DNA from: Paracoccaceae bacterium
GTDB lineage: Bacteria; Pseudomonadota; Alphaproteobacteria; Rhodobacterales; Rhodobacteraceae
Direction of reading: 5' to 3'
Assembly (NCBI GenBank): GCA_003511785.1
Contig: DOIS01000339.1
Coordinates: 1 to 14,775, forward strand
Length of the DNA stretch: 14,775 nucleotides
In this document: piece by piece, positions 1 through 6,377 of the stretch
How positions within the stretch are numbered: position 1 is the stretch's first letter
How the letters are laid out: each line of letters begins with the position of its first letter
The notes under the pieces: model-generated
Databases searched by the model: none
What the model was told of the DNA's origin: nothing
What the model saw: only the letters and a program-made list of their open reading frames with translations
Position numbers and translations under genes: made by a program

Positions 1-1083
1 GACGGCGTGGTCAAGAACATCACCGAATACGGCGCCTTCGTCGATCTCGGCGGTGTGGACGGCCTGCTGCACGTCACCGACATGGCCTGGCGCCGCGTCA
101 ACCACCCCTCCGAGATCCTCGAGATCGGCGAGAAGGTGAAGGTGCAGGTCATCAAGATCAACAAGGAGACCCACCGCATCTCCCTGGGCATGAAGCAGCT
201 CCAGGAAGATCCGTGGGACCTGGTCGGCGCCAAGTATCCGCTGGGGTCGGTCCACAAGGGCCGCGTCACCAACATCACCGATTACGGCGCCTTCGTCGAA
301 CTGGAACCCGGTGTCGAGGGCTTGGTGCACGTCTCGGAAATGTCCTGGACCAAGAAGAACGTGCACCCCGGCAAGATCGTCTCCACCTCGCAAGAGGTCG
401 AGGTCATGGTGCTGGAGATCGACGCTGCCAAGCGCCGGGTGAGCCTGGGCCTCAAGCAGACCATGCGCAACCCGTGGGAAGTCTTTGCCGAGACCCATCC
501 CGAGGGCACGCAGGTCGAGGGCGAGGTCAAGAACATCACCGAGTTCGGCCTGTTCATCGGCCTCGAAGGCGACATCGACGGCATGGTGCACCTCTCCGAC
601 CTGAGCTGGGACCAGCGCGGCGAGGAAGCCATCAAGGAATACCGCAAGGGCGACATCGTCCAGGCGGTGGTCTCGGAAACCGACGTCGAGAAGGAGCGCA
701 TCTCGCTCTCGATCAAGGCGCTGGGCGGCGACAAGTTCGCCGAGGCCGTGGGCGGTGTGCGCCGCGGCTCGGTTGTGACCGTCGAGGTGACCGCGATCGA
801 GGATGGTGGGATCGAGGTGGAATACGAGGGCATGAAGTCCTTCATCCGCCGCTCCGATCTGTCGCGTGACCGTTCCGAGCAGCGCCCCGAGCGGTTCTCG
901 GTCGGTGACAAGGTCGATGTGCGCGTGACCAACGTGGACAGCAAGACCCGCCGCCTGGGCCTGTCGATCAAGGCCCGCGAGATCGCCGAGGAGAAGGAGG
1001 CCGTGGAACAGTATGGCTCCTCCGACTCGGGTGCCTCGCTGGGCGACATCCTGGGCGCGGCGCTGAAGAGCACCGACGAGTGA
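1..1083 (+). CDS. rpsA: 30S ribosomal protein S1, 3' part (5' end outside window)
   Basis: The reading frame is open from base 1, so the gene enters from upstream. The visible 360 residues contain four S1 (OB-fold) RNA-binding repeats. They start near residues 3, 81, 168 and 255, and the first three carry the pattern of a V-KNIT-(E/D)-(Y/F)-G-(A/L)-F strand followed by G-(L/M)-(L/V)-H-(V/L)-(T/S)-(D/E). S1 from proteobacteria has six repeats in about 560 residues, so these should be repeats 3 to 6. The last repeat is the most diverged and is followed by an acidic, Ser/Gly-rich tail ending DILGAALKSTDE. S1 binds mRNA leaders on the 30S subunit and helps initiation. The position directly upstream of ihfB is the classic rpsA-ihfB arrangement and supports the call. 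The internal GTG at base 7 is not a real start. Confidence 0.97.
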   Translation, partial: DGVVKNITEYGAFVDLGGVDGLLHVTDMAWRRVNHPSEILEIGEKVKVQVIKINKETHRISLGMKQLQEDPWDLVGAKYPLGSVHKGRVTNITDYGAFVELEPGVEGLVHVSEMSWTKKNVHPGKIVSTSQEVEVMVLEIDAAKRRVSLGLKQTMRNPWEVFAETHPEGTQVEGEVKNITEFGLFIGLEGDIDGMVHLSDLSWDQRGEEAIKEYRKGDIVQAVVSETDVEKERISLSIKALGGDKFAEAVGGVRRGSVVTVEVTAIEDGGIEVEYEGMKSFIRRSDLSRDRSEQRPERFSVGDKVDVRVTNVDSKTRRLGLSIKAREIAEEKEAVEQYGSSDSGASLGDILGAALKSTDE

Positions 1084-1109
1084 TCCCCGCGCCAGTGACG
1101 TGAACGCAG

Positions 1110-1137
1110 CGGCCCCGCACCCTCCGGTGCGGGGCCG
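1110..1137 (+). terminator. Hairpin after rpsA, probable terminator
   Basis: A perfect 12-bp GC-rich stem, CGGCCCCGCACC with GGTGCGGGGCCG, encloses a 4-base loop (CTCC) 26 bases after the rpsA stop codon. No clean T-run follows (GTTCGCTTTG), so it may terminate weakly, protect the 3' end of the mRNA, or act with Rho. The position, between rpsA and the ihfB promoter region, fits the end of the rpsA transcript. Confidence 0.7.
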
Positions 1138-1257
1138 TTCGCTTTGCGAATCACGATTGGGCGCCAGGGGCGGCCGTTGCGTTCCGACATGCGGAACGCC
1201 CGCCGCGCCACCGGGCCGCCTGAAGAAATCCGAGAAATTGCACGGCAAATGATGGGT

Positions 1258-1303
1258 TTGACGGGAACTCCATGTTTCCGTAAGTCCGAATTCTCCATAT
1301 AGT
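1258..1303 (+). promoter_or_regulatory. Candidate sigma70-type promoter(s) for ihfB
   Basis: Two overlapping options can be read. TTGACG (1258-1263) is followed after 17 bases by TAAGTC (1281-1286). TTTCCG (1275-1280) is followed after 17 bases by TATAGT (1298-1303). The second has the better -10 and the first the better -35. Either would start transcription 40 to 60 bases ahead of ihfB, and the region is AT-rich compared with its surroundings. This rests on sequence patterns only. Confidence 0.45.
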
Positions 1304-1349
1304 CGGCGGAAAGCCCGCGAAGACGGCTGCCTTTGGAGGATGACAACCG

Positions 1350-1634
1350 ATGATCCGGTCGGAACTGATTCAGAAGATCGCCGATGAGAACCCGCACCTG
1401 TTCCAGCGCGATGTCGAGCGCATCGTGAACACCGTGTTCGAAGAGATCACCGCCGCCATGGCCCGCGGCGACCGGGTCGAACTGCGCGGTTTCGGCGCCT
1501 TTTCCGTCAAGCAGCGGGATGCCAGGGTGGGACGGAACCCGCGCACCGGCGAAACCGTTCATGTCGAAGAGAAATGCGTGCCCTTCTTCAAGGCCGGCAA
1601 GCTCCTGCGCGACCGCCTGAACGGCAAGTCGTGA
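1350..1634 (+). CDS. ihfB: Integration host factor subunit beta
   Basis: This is a 94-residue DNA-bending protein of the HU/IHF family, the usual length for IHF beta. Visible hallmarks are the N-terminal MIRSELIQKIA helix, the dimer core RVELRGFGAFSVKQRDARVGRNPRTGE (split here only by domain, residues about 42-68), and the DNA-inserting arm with the conserved R-N-P-R-T-G turn. IHF beta pairs with IHF alpha to bend DNA sharply at specific sites and acts in transcription, recombination and nucleoid structure. The start is well set: GGAGG lies 8 bases upstream of the ATG. The gene follows rpsA, as in many proteobacteria. The C terminus KLLRDRLNGKS is typical and the gene looks intact. Confidence 0.96.
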   Translation: MIRSELIQKIADENPHLFQRDVERIVNTVFEEITAAMARGDRVELRGFGAFSVKQRDARVGRNPRTGETVHVEEKCVPFFKAGKLLRDRLNGKS

Positions 1635-1652
1635 ACTGAAAGTAGAACAACC

Positions 1653-2006
1653 GTGATACGCTATCTGCGCTATGCCTTCCTGGCCGTGATCGGCATCACT
1701 CTGGTCTCCGTCTCGCTGGCCAATCGCGGCCCCGTGACGTTGAAGCTGATCCCCGAGGGGCTCGAGCCCCTGATGGGTCAGAATTTCCAGGTCACGCTGC
1801 CGCTCTTCATCGTGGTCTTGGGCGGGGTCGCCGCCGGGCTCGTGATCGGTTTCATCTGGGAATGGATGCGCGAGTACAAGCACCGCCGCGAGGCGGCGCA
1901 GCGCGGCCGTGAGGCCAAGAAGCTGGCGCGCGAGGTGGACCGCCTCAAGGAGGAGCGCCACGCCGAGAAAGACGACGTGCTCGCCATCCTCGACAAGACC
2001 GGCTGA
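1653..2006 (+). CDS. LapA-domain (DUF1049) inner-membrane protein
   Basis: A 117-residue protein starting at GTG, 18 bases after ihfB. It has two hydrophobic segments, about residues 7-22 (AFLAVIGITLVSVSLA) and 49-68 (LPLFIVVLGGVAAGLVIGFI), followed by a basic region and a charged coiled-coil-like tail (residues about 70-110, rich in E, K and R). N-out/N-in topology cannot be fixed, but the tail is likely cytosolic. This layout, with the ANRGPVTL turn between the helices, matches the lipopolysaccharide assembly protein A domain family found next to ihfB in many alphaproteobacteria. E. coli LapA acts with LapB in controlling LpxC and LPS synthesis; a similar role here is inference. The ribosome-binding site is weak (AAAGTAG), so translation may be coupled to ihfB. 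Confidence 0.85.
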   Translation: MIRYLRYAFLAVIGITLVSVSLANRGPVTLKLIPEGLEPLMGQNFQVTLPLFIVVLGGVAAGLVIGFIWEWMREYKHRREAAQRGREAKKLAREVDRLKEERHAEKDDVLAILDKTG

Positions 2007-2010
2007 TCCC

Positions 2011-2661
2011 ATGCCCTCCGACATCCGGGTGAAGATCTGCGGGCTGACCCGGCCCGCCGACCTGGCCGCCGCCGCCGCGGCCGGGGCCGCCTATGCGGGC
2101 TTCGTGTTCTTTCCCAGGTCGCCGCGCCATGTCGATCCCGCCCGCGCCGCCGCGCTGGCGCTCGAGGCGCCGCCGGGCCTGTGCAAGGTGGCGCTCACGG
2201 TGAACGCCTCGGATGCCGAGTTGGACGCGATCCTGGACAGGGTGCCGATCGACATGCTGCAACTGCACGGGCAGGAGACACCCGCGCGGGTGGCCGAGGT
2301 CAAGGCGCGGGCCGGGTTGCCGGTGATGAAGGCGCTGGGCGTGGCGGAAGAGGCCGACCTGGCGGCGATCGACGCTTATTCCGAGGTGGCCGACCAGCTC
2401 CTGATCGATGCCAAGCCGCCCGAGGGGGCCGCGCTGCCCGGTGGCAACGGGCTGGCCTTCGACTGGCGGCTGCTGGCCGGGCGGAAATACTGGCGCAAGC
2501 CCTGGATGCTGGCCGGCGGGCTGACGCCCGGCAACGTGGCCGAGGCGCTGCGCCTGACCGGCGCGCGCCAGGTGGACGTGTCCTCGGGCGTGGAGGCCGC
2601 GCCGGGCGAGAAGGACGCGGGCCTGATCCGCGATTTCATCGCCGCGGCCGGGGCGCGTTAA
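2011..2661 (+). CDS. trpF: Phosphoribosylanthranilate isomerase
   Basis: A 216-residue (beta/alpha)8-barrel enzyme of tryptophan synthesis that turns N-(5'-phosphoribosyl)anthranilate into CdRP in the cytosol. The N-terminal VKICGLT motif holds the catalytic cysteine (Cys10), LQLHG lies at residues 84-88, the catalytic aspartate is in LLIDAKPPEG (Asp133), and the phosphate-binding loops are AGGLTPGNV (168-176) and VDVSSGVE (188-195). Length and motifs are complete. The ATG follows the lapA stop by 4 bases, so the two are almost certainly cotranscribed; longer upstream in-frame starts would overlap lapA and add non-homologous residues. In related genomes trpF is followed by trpB, as here, with a small ORF in between. 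Confidence 0.96.
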   Translation: MPSDIRVKICGLTRPADLAAAAAAGAAYAGFVFFPRSPRHVDPARAAALALEAPPGLCKVALTVNASDAELDAILDRVPIDMLQLHGQETPARVAEVKARAGLPVMKALGVAEEADLAAIDAYSEVADQLLIDAKPPEGAALPGGNGLAFDWRLLAGRKYWRKPWMLAGGLTPGNVAEALRLTGARQVDVSSGVEAAPGEKDAGLIRDFIAAAGAR

Positions 2662-2673
2662 CCGGGGTTTAAC
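2658..2673. promoter_or_regulatory. CtrA-type binding site (TTAA-N7-TTAAC)
   Basis: The sequence TTAACCGGGGTTTAAC matches the full CtrA consensus TTAA-N7-TTAAC exactly. It starts one base before the trpF stop codon (TAA, 2659-2661) and ends 23 bases before the start of the small ORF. CtrA is the master response regulator of the Caulobacter/Rhodobacter lineage, controlling flagella, cell cycle and, indirectly, GTA genes in Rhodobacterales. A, T-rich 9-base matches are rare by chance in such GC-rich DNA. Whether CtrA acts here is inference; no clear -35/-10 is seen between the box and the small ORF. Confidence 0.5.
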
Positions 2674-2696
2674 CGCGCCCGGTCCAGCCTGCGGGC

Positions 2697-2996
2697 ATGA
2701 GCTGTGCCATCCCGCCCCGATCGCCCCAGCAATGGTTCGCCCATCTGTTCAACGCCAAGTCCGCGCGCGACGGCGGCGTCGTGCGCCGCCGGGTGCGCGA
2801 CGTGGAACGCATGGTCGGCCGCGAGCTGTTCCTGTCCGAAATCCGCCGCCGAGGCTTCACCGCGGTCGAGAACGGCGACCAGATCATCGTGTTCTGCAAC
2901 GCCCAGCCGGTGCGCCTTCTCACCGCCGGACGGCAAACTTTGTCCGAAAGTTTGCCGACAAATCCTCGCGAGGATTTGCGGCCAGGCTTTCGCTGA
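2697..2996 (+). CDS. Small conserved hypothetical protein between trpF and trpB
   Basis: A 99-residue ORF of unknown function. I recall small proteins of this kind beside trpF in Rhodobacteraceae, sometimes mislabelled phosphoribosylanthranilate isomerase; it has none of the TrpF motifs. Residues 1-75 look like a folded, basic protein with a conserved-looking core (DGGVVRRRVRDVERMVGRE, FLSEIRRRGF, then a hydrophobic strand DQIIVFCNAQPVRLL). Residues 79-99 are encoded entirely by the palindromic hairpin array that begins at 2931, and the stop codon lies in the loop of its third hairpin. The tail may therefore be an accretion from repeat insertion. No Shine-Dalgarno sequence is obvious before the ATG. 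A full CtrA box lies just upstream. Confidence 0.65.
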   Translation: MSCAIPPRSPQQWFAHLFNAKSARDGGVVRRRVRDVERMVGRELFLSEIRRRGFTAVENGDQIIVFCNAQPVRLLTAGRQTLSESLPTNPREDLRPGFR

Positions 2997-3035
2997 AAGC
3001 CTGGGGACAAGCGCGTGACGCCTGCCTTGCGCTTG
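2931..3035. repeat. Array of four tandem hairpins before trpB
   Basis: Four inverted repeats follow each other with 1 to 3 bases between them. H1 is an 11-bp stem CGGCAAACTTT/AAAGTTTGCCG with loop GTCCG (2931-2957). H2 is a perfect 20-bp palindrome with half CAAATCCTCG (2959-2978). H3 is a 10-bp stem CCAGGCTTTC/GAAAGCCTGG with loop GCT (2982-3004). H4 is a 7-bp stem CAAGCGC/GCGCTTG with a 14-base loop (3008-3035). The stems differ in sequence but share size and a leading CA or CGG, so this is not simple duplication. The array covers the 3' end of the small ORF and ends about 55 bases before trpB. It could end or stabilise the upstream message, or be a REP-like element. Confidence 0.85.
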
Positions 3036-3061
3036 CTCTCGCAGGGTGCGCGCACTAGGAC
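3033..3061 (+). promoter_or_regulatory. Possible promoter for trpB
   Basis: TTGCTC (3033-3038) and TAGGAC (3056-3061) are spaced by 17 bases, 28 bases before the trpB ATG. The -10 is a poor match, so this is a weak candidate. A promoter here would make sense because the hairpin array separates trpB from trpF. Confidence 0.3.
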
Positions 3062-3089
3062 AGGGGAAACCACCGAAAAGGGCGTCCCC

Positions 3090-4094
3090 ATGGCCAACGA
3101 TCTGTTCAATTCCTTCATGTCCGGCCCCGACGAGAAGGGCCGTTTCGGCATCTTCGGAGGGCGGTTTGTCAGCGAGACCCTGATGCCGCTGATCCTGAAA
3201 CTGGAGGCGGAATACAAGCGCGCCAAGACCGACCGGAGCTTCTGGGACGAGATGGACCATCTCTGGACCCATTACGTGGGCCGGCCCAGCCCGCTCTATT
3301 TCGCCGAGCGGCTGACCGAGCGCCTGGGCGGCGCCAAGGTCTACATGAAGCGCGACGAGCTCAACCACACCGGCGCGCACAAGATCAACAACGTGCTGGG
3401 CCAGATCCTGCTGGCCCGCCGCATGGGCAAAGAGCGCATCATCGCCGAAACCGGGGCCGGCCAGCACGGCGTGGCCACCGCCACGGTCTGCGCGAAATTC
3501 GGTCTGAAATGCGTGGTCTACATGGGCGCGCATGACGTGCAGCGGCAGGCGCCCAACGTCTTTCGCATGCGCCTTCTGGGCGCCGAGGTGGTGCCGGTGA
3601 CATCCGGGCGCGGCACGCTCAAGGACGCCATGAACGACGCGCTGCGCGACTGGGTGACCAATGTGCGCGACACGTTCTACTGCATCGGCACGGTCGCCGG
3701 GCCGCACCCCTATCCGGCGATGGTGCGCGATTTCCAGTCGATCATCGGCAAGGAGGCCAAGGCCCAGATGCAGGCGGCCGAGGGCCGGCTGCCCGACACG
3801 ATCATCGCCGCCATCGGCGGCGGGTCGAACGCGATGGGGCTGTTCCATCCCTTCCTCGACGACAAGGAGGTGTCGATCATCGGCGTCGAGGCCGGCGGGC
3901 GCGGCGTCGACGACAAGATGGAGCATTGCGCCAGCCTCACCGGCGGGCGGCCCGGCGTGCTGCATGGCAACCGGACCTATCTGCTTCAGGACGAGGACGG
4001 GCAGATCCTCGAGGGCTATTCGATCTCGGCGGGACTCGACTATCCCGGCATCGGGCCGGAGCATTCCTGGCTGCACGAGGTGGGGCGCGCGCAG
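3090..4094 (+). pseudogene. trpB: Tryptophan synthase beta chain, 3'-truncated
   Basis: The first 335 residues are an excellent TrpB: the PLP-binding lysine in HTGAHKINN (Lys98), the catalytic glutamate in AETGAGQHG (Glu120), the phosphate-binding loop GGGSN (243-247) and the COMM-domain sequence between them. Family members have about 400 residues. After EHSWLHEVGRAQ the match stops at CAG (4092-4094). The last roughly 70 residues, including the SGRGDKD loop whose serine contacts the PLP ring nitrogen and the monovalent-cation region, are absent. The frame stays open to 4511 through antisense OMP DNA, giving a 473-residue chimeric ORF with a low-complexity tail, so gene finders may call it intact. 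TrpB makes tryptophan from indole and serine with TrpA. This copy should be inactive unless the join is an assembly error or a second trpB exists. The chosen ATG gives the typical MANDLFNSF start. Confidence 0.85.
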
Positions 4095-4435
4095 CTTAAG
4101 CCGGGCGATGCGGTCGACCTGGCCGGTCGCCGCGCCCACGCGGCCCTCCAGCCCGGTGGCCTCGACCTCGGCCTCGCCGCCGGGGATGAAGTTTCCGAAA
4201 TCGTGGGTATAGCCGGCATGAACGCGGCCGAAAGCGGCATCGTCCGAGACATCCAGCCCGGCGCCCTCGGCATCGAAACCGCCCCAGCCGATCTGGCCCC
4301 CGAGATAGAAGCCGGTCCAGTCCTGGGCCGACGGGAGCGCGGGGCCGGCCCGGGGCTGCCGGCCAGCAGCGCGGCGGGGGCGGTCAGGGCCAGGGTGACG
4401 AGGGCGAGGGTCGGGGCGAGAGCGGGGAGTTTCAT
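4080..4435 (-). pseudogene. Outer-membrane beta-barrel (Omp25/opacity-type) protein, frameshifted and 3'-truncated
   Basis: On the - strand, AAGGAGG lies 6 bases before an ATG at 4435 and a typical signal peptide follows (MKLPALAPTLALVTLALTA then PAALLA, about 25 residues). The mature part, QDWTGFYLGGQIGWGGFDAEG onward, is in another frame, displaced as by loss of one base between about 4340 and 4362. It shows alternating beta-barrel strands for about 80 residues: FGRVHAGYTHDFGNFIPGGE, then EVEATGLEGRVG, then DRIARLKLRA. Related small OMPs (OMP_b-brl domain, WTGFY start) are about 170 to 200 residues. After RLKLRA the sequence becomes antisense trpB, so roughly the second half is lost. The frameshift could be a sequencing slip; the truncation shares its breakpoint with trpB. 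Such proteins are abundant surface porin-like barrels of no certain substrate. Confidence 0.75.
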
Positions 4436-4491
4436 CAAAACCTCCTTGTGTGGCGATCGCGGGGGCGGCGCAGATCGGCCGCCCGGAACAT

Positions 4492-4520
4492 ATCGTACCG
4501 TTGGAATGTGAGCGGTGCAA
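4492..4520 (-). promoter_or_regulatory. Promoter of the - strand OMP gene
   Basis: On the - strand TTGCAC (4520-4515) is followed after 17 bases by TACGAT (4497-4492), about 56 bases ahead of the OMP start codon. It is back to back with the fabD promoter; the two -35 boxes are 25 bases apart in the divergent region. Sequence pattern only. Confidence 0.5.
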
Positions 4521-4545
4521 ACCCTTGCCACCTGCCCATCCGCGC

Positions 4546-4574
4546 TTGTCTGGGCGGGCCGCAGCGTCTATTGA
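4546..4574 (+). promoter_or_regulatory. Promoter of the fabD-fabG genes
   Basis: TTGTCT (4546-4551), a 17-base spacer and TATTGA (4569-4574) lie 32 bases before the fabD ATG. Spacing is ideal and both boxes match sigma70 at four or more positions. It is consistent with the start of a new + strand transcript after the convergent trpB/OMP region. Confidence 0.55.
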
Positions 4575-4606
4575 CCCGGCGCAACGAAAGGGACCGGAGG
4601 ACAGCC

Positions 4607-5542
4607 ATGACGACCGCATTCATCTTTCCCGGGCAGGGCGCGCAGGCCATCGGCATGGGCCGGGCCCTGGCCGAGGCCTACCCGGCCGCGCGCGCGGTGT
4701 TCGACGAGGTGGACGCGGCGCTGGGCGAGAGCCTCAGCGCATTGATCTGGGAGGGCGAGATCGAGACGCTGACCCTGACCCGCAACGCCCAGCCCGCGCT
4801 GATGGCCACCTCGCTGGCGGCGATGCGGGCGCTGGAGGCCGAGGGTGTCGCGGTGACGCGCGCGGCCTGTGTGGCGGGCCATTCGCTGGGCGAGTATTCC
4901 GCGCTGGCCGCCGCCGGGGCCTTGAGCGTCACCGACGCCGCGCGGCTGTTGCGCATCCGGGGCGAGGCCATGCAGGATGCGGTTCCGGTGGGCGAGGGCG
5001 CCATGGCGGCGATCCTGGGGCTGGACCTCGCGGCGGTGCGCGCGGTGGCCGATGAGGCCGCGCAGGGCGAGACCTGCCAGGCGGCCAATGACAACGACCC
5101 GGCGCAGGTGGTGGTCTCGGGCCACAAGGCGGCGGTGGAGCGCGCCGCCGCGCTGGCCAAGGAGCGCGGCGCCAAGCGCGCGATGCTGCTGCCGGTGAGC
5201 GCGCCGTTCCATTGCGCGCTGATGCAGCCCGCCGCCGATGTCATGGCCGAGGCGCTGGCAGAGGTCGAGATCAAGGCCCCGGCGGTTCCGCTGGTGGCCA
5301 ATGTGCGCGCCGAGGCGGTGAGCGACCCGGACACCATTCGCACGCTGCTGGTCGAGCAGGTCACCGGCGCGGTGCGCTGGCGCGAGAGCGTGGCCTGGAT
5401 GGCCGGGCAGGGGGTGACCGAGACCTGGGAGATCGGCGCGGGCAAGGCGCTCTCGGGCATGGTGCGGCGCATCGACCGCAGCCTCGCCACCCGCGCCGTG
5501 GGCACGCCCGAGGAGGTCCGGGCCGCGGCGGGCGCCGAGTGA
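4607..5542 (+). CDS. fabD: Malonyl-CoA:ACP transacylase
   Basis: A 311-residue enzyme that moves malonyl from CoA to the acyl carrier protein at the start of type II fatty-acid synthesis, in the cytosol. Clear motifs are FPGQGAQ with the oxyanion-hole glutamine (residues 7-13), the nucleophile elbow GHSLGEYSA with Ser93, the malonyl-carboxylate-binding arginine in LRIRGEAMQ (Arg118), and the catalytic histidine in VSAPFHCALM (His202). Length is normal for FabD. GGAGG lies 6 bases ahead of the ATG. It heads the fabD-fabG-acpP cluster; its products feed AcpP, encoded 1 kb downstream. Confidence 0.97.
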   Translation: MTTAFIFPGQGAQAIGMGRALAEAYPAARAVFDEVDAALGESLSALIWEGEIETLTLTRNAQPALMATSLAAMRALEAEGVAVTRAACVAGHSLGEYSALAAAGALSVTDAARLLRIRGEAMQDAVPVGEGAMAAILGLDLAAVRAVADEAAQGETCQAANDNDPAQVVVSGHKAAVERAAALAKERGAKRAMLLPVSAPFHCALMQPAADVMAEALAEVEIKAPAVPLVANVRAEAVSDPDTIRTLLVEQVTGAVRWRESVAWMAGQGVTETWEIGAGKALSGMVRRIDRSLATRAVGTPEEVRAAAGAE

Positions 5543-5544
5543 AA

Positions 5545-5589
5545 CGGAATTTTTGAAAAATTCCGGCGCGTTTTCCTTGAAGGAAAACG
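5545..5589. repeat. Twin hairpins between fabD and fabG
   Basis: Two near-perfect palindromes stand in tandem: CGGAATTTTT-G-AAAAATTCCG (5545-5565) and CGTTTTCCTT-G-AAGGAAAACG (5569-5589). Both have 10-bp arms around a single central G and are three bases apart. The first begins two bases after the fabD stop codon. The second ends 22 bases before the fabG start. The T-runs lie inside the stem, not after it, so these are not ordinary intrinsic terminators. They resemble in layout the array before trpB. Confidence 0.85.
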
Positions 5590-5611
5590 GGGCCGGGAAA
5601 GGAGACTGACC

Positions 5612-6349
5612 ATGTTCGATTTGACGGGAAAATCTGCGCTGATCACCGGTGCCTCGGGCGGGATCGGCGGCGCCATCGCGCAGGCGTTGCACGGCGCGGG
5701 GGCCACGGTGGGGCTGTCGGGCACACGGGTGGCGCCGCTGGAGGAACTGGCGGGCGAGTTGGGCGACCGCGCCCATGTGCTGCCCTGCAATCTCTCGGAT
5801 GCCGAAGCGGTCACGTCCCTGCCCAAGCAGGCGCTGGAGGCGATGGGCGCGGTGGACATCCTGGTCAACAATGCCGGGATCACCCGCGACAATCTCTTCA
5901 TGCGCATGTCGGACGAGGAATGGCAGAGCGTGCTGGACGTGAACCTCACCGCCACCTTCCGGCTGTGCAAGGGCGTGCTGCGGCCGATGATGAAGGCGCG
6001 CTGGGGCCGGATCGTCAACATCTCGTCGGTGGTGGGCGCCACCGGCAACCCGGGCCAGGGCAACTATGCCGCGGCCAAGGCCGGTATGGTGGGGATGTCG
6101 AAATCGCTGGCCGCCGAGGTGGCCAGTCGCGGCATCACCGTCAACGCGGTCGCGCCCGGTTTCATCGCCACCGCAATGACCGACAAGCTGTCGGGCGATC
6201 AGAAGGAAAAGATCAACGCCCAGATCCCCGCCGGGCGCATGGGCACGCCGGAGGAAATCGCCGCCGCGGTGCTTTACCTGGCCAGCGCGGAAGCCGCCTA
6301 TGTCACCGGCACGACCTTGCATGTGAACGGTGGCATGGCCATGTTGTGA
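5612..6349 (+). CDS. fabG: 3-oxoacyl-ACP reductase
   Basis: A 245-residue short-chain dehydrogenase/reductase that reduces beta-ketoacyl-ACP with NADPH in fatty-acid elongation. The cofactor-binding TGASGGIG (residues 12-19), NNAGITRDN (86-94), and the catalytic set Asn111, Ser139 (NISSVVG), Tyr152 and Lys156 (YAAAK) are all present, and the C terminus VTGTTLHVNGGMAML is the usual FabG ending. AAGGAGA lies 8 bases before the ATG. It follows fabD after the twin hairpins and is presumably part of the same transcript. Confidence 0.97.
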   Translation: MFDLTGKSALITGASGGIGGAIAQALHGAGATVGLSGTRVAPLEELAGELGDRAHVLPCNLSDAEAVTSLPKQALEAMGAVDILVNNAGITRDNLFMRMSDEEWQSVLDVNLTATFRLCKGVLRPMMKARWGRIVNISSVVGATGNPGQGNYAAAKAGMVGMSKSLAAEVASRGITVNAVAPGFIATAMTDKLSGDQKEKINAQIPAGRMGTPEEIAAAVLYLASAEAAYVTGTTLHVNGGMAML

Positions 6350-6353
6350 CCCC

Positions 6354-6370
6354 CGGCGCCAGCGGCGCCG
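6354..6370 (+). terminator. Small hairpin after fabG
   Basis: CGGCGCC-AGC-GGCGCCG, a perfect 7-bp GC stem with a 3-base loop, lies five bases after the fabG stop codon and just before the acpP promoter. No T-run follows directly (AAAGCGTTTG), so termination would be partial at best. Confidence 0.45.
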
Positions 6371-6377
6371 AAAGCGT

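Noticed and set aside
282..2024. Long open frame on the - strand opposite rpsA, ihfB and lapA
   Set aside because: It is antisense to three well-identified genes, shows no family motifs and reads as low-complexity Arg/His/Pro-rich sequence, as expected from shadow frames in GC-rich DNA.
2931..3035. CRISPR array
   Set aside because: The units are palindromes of different sequence with spacers of 1 to 3 bases; there are no identical direct repeats with unique 30-base spacers.
4095..4100. CTTAAG (AflII site) at the trpB/OMP breakpoint, suggesting an artificial ligation
   Set aside because: The same six bases are explained by the Leu-Lys codons of the OMP strand (RLKLRA), so no cloning event is needed.
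4095..4511. C-terminal extension of TrpB as a new domain fusion
   Set aside because: The extra residues are the antisense translation of the OMP signal peptide and barrel, and run through its promoter; they are Gly/Ala/Arg-rich with no fold signature.
5545..5589. Intrinsic terminator after fabD
   Set aside because: The T-run lies inside the first stem and is followed by its complement, not by a free U-tail, and the stem is AT-rich at the loop.
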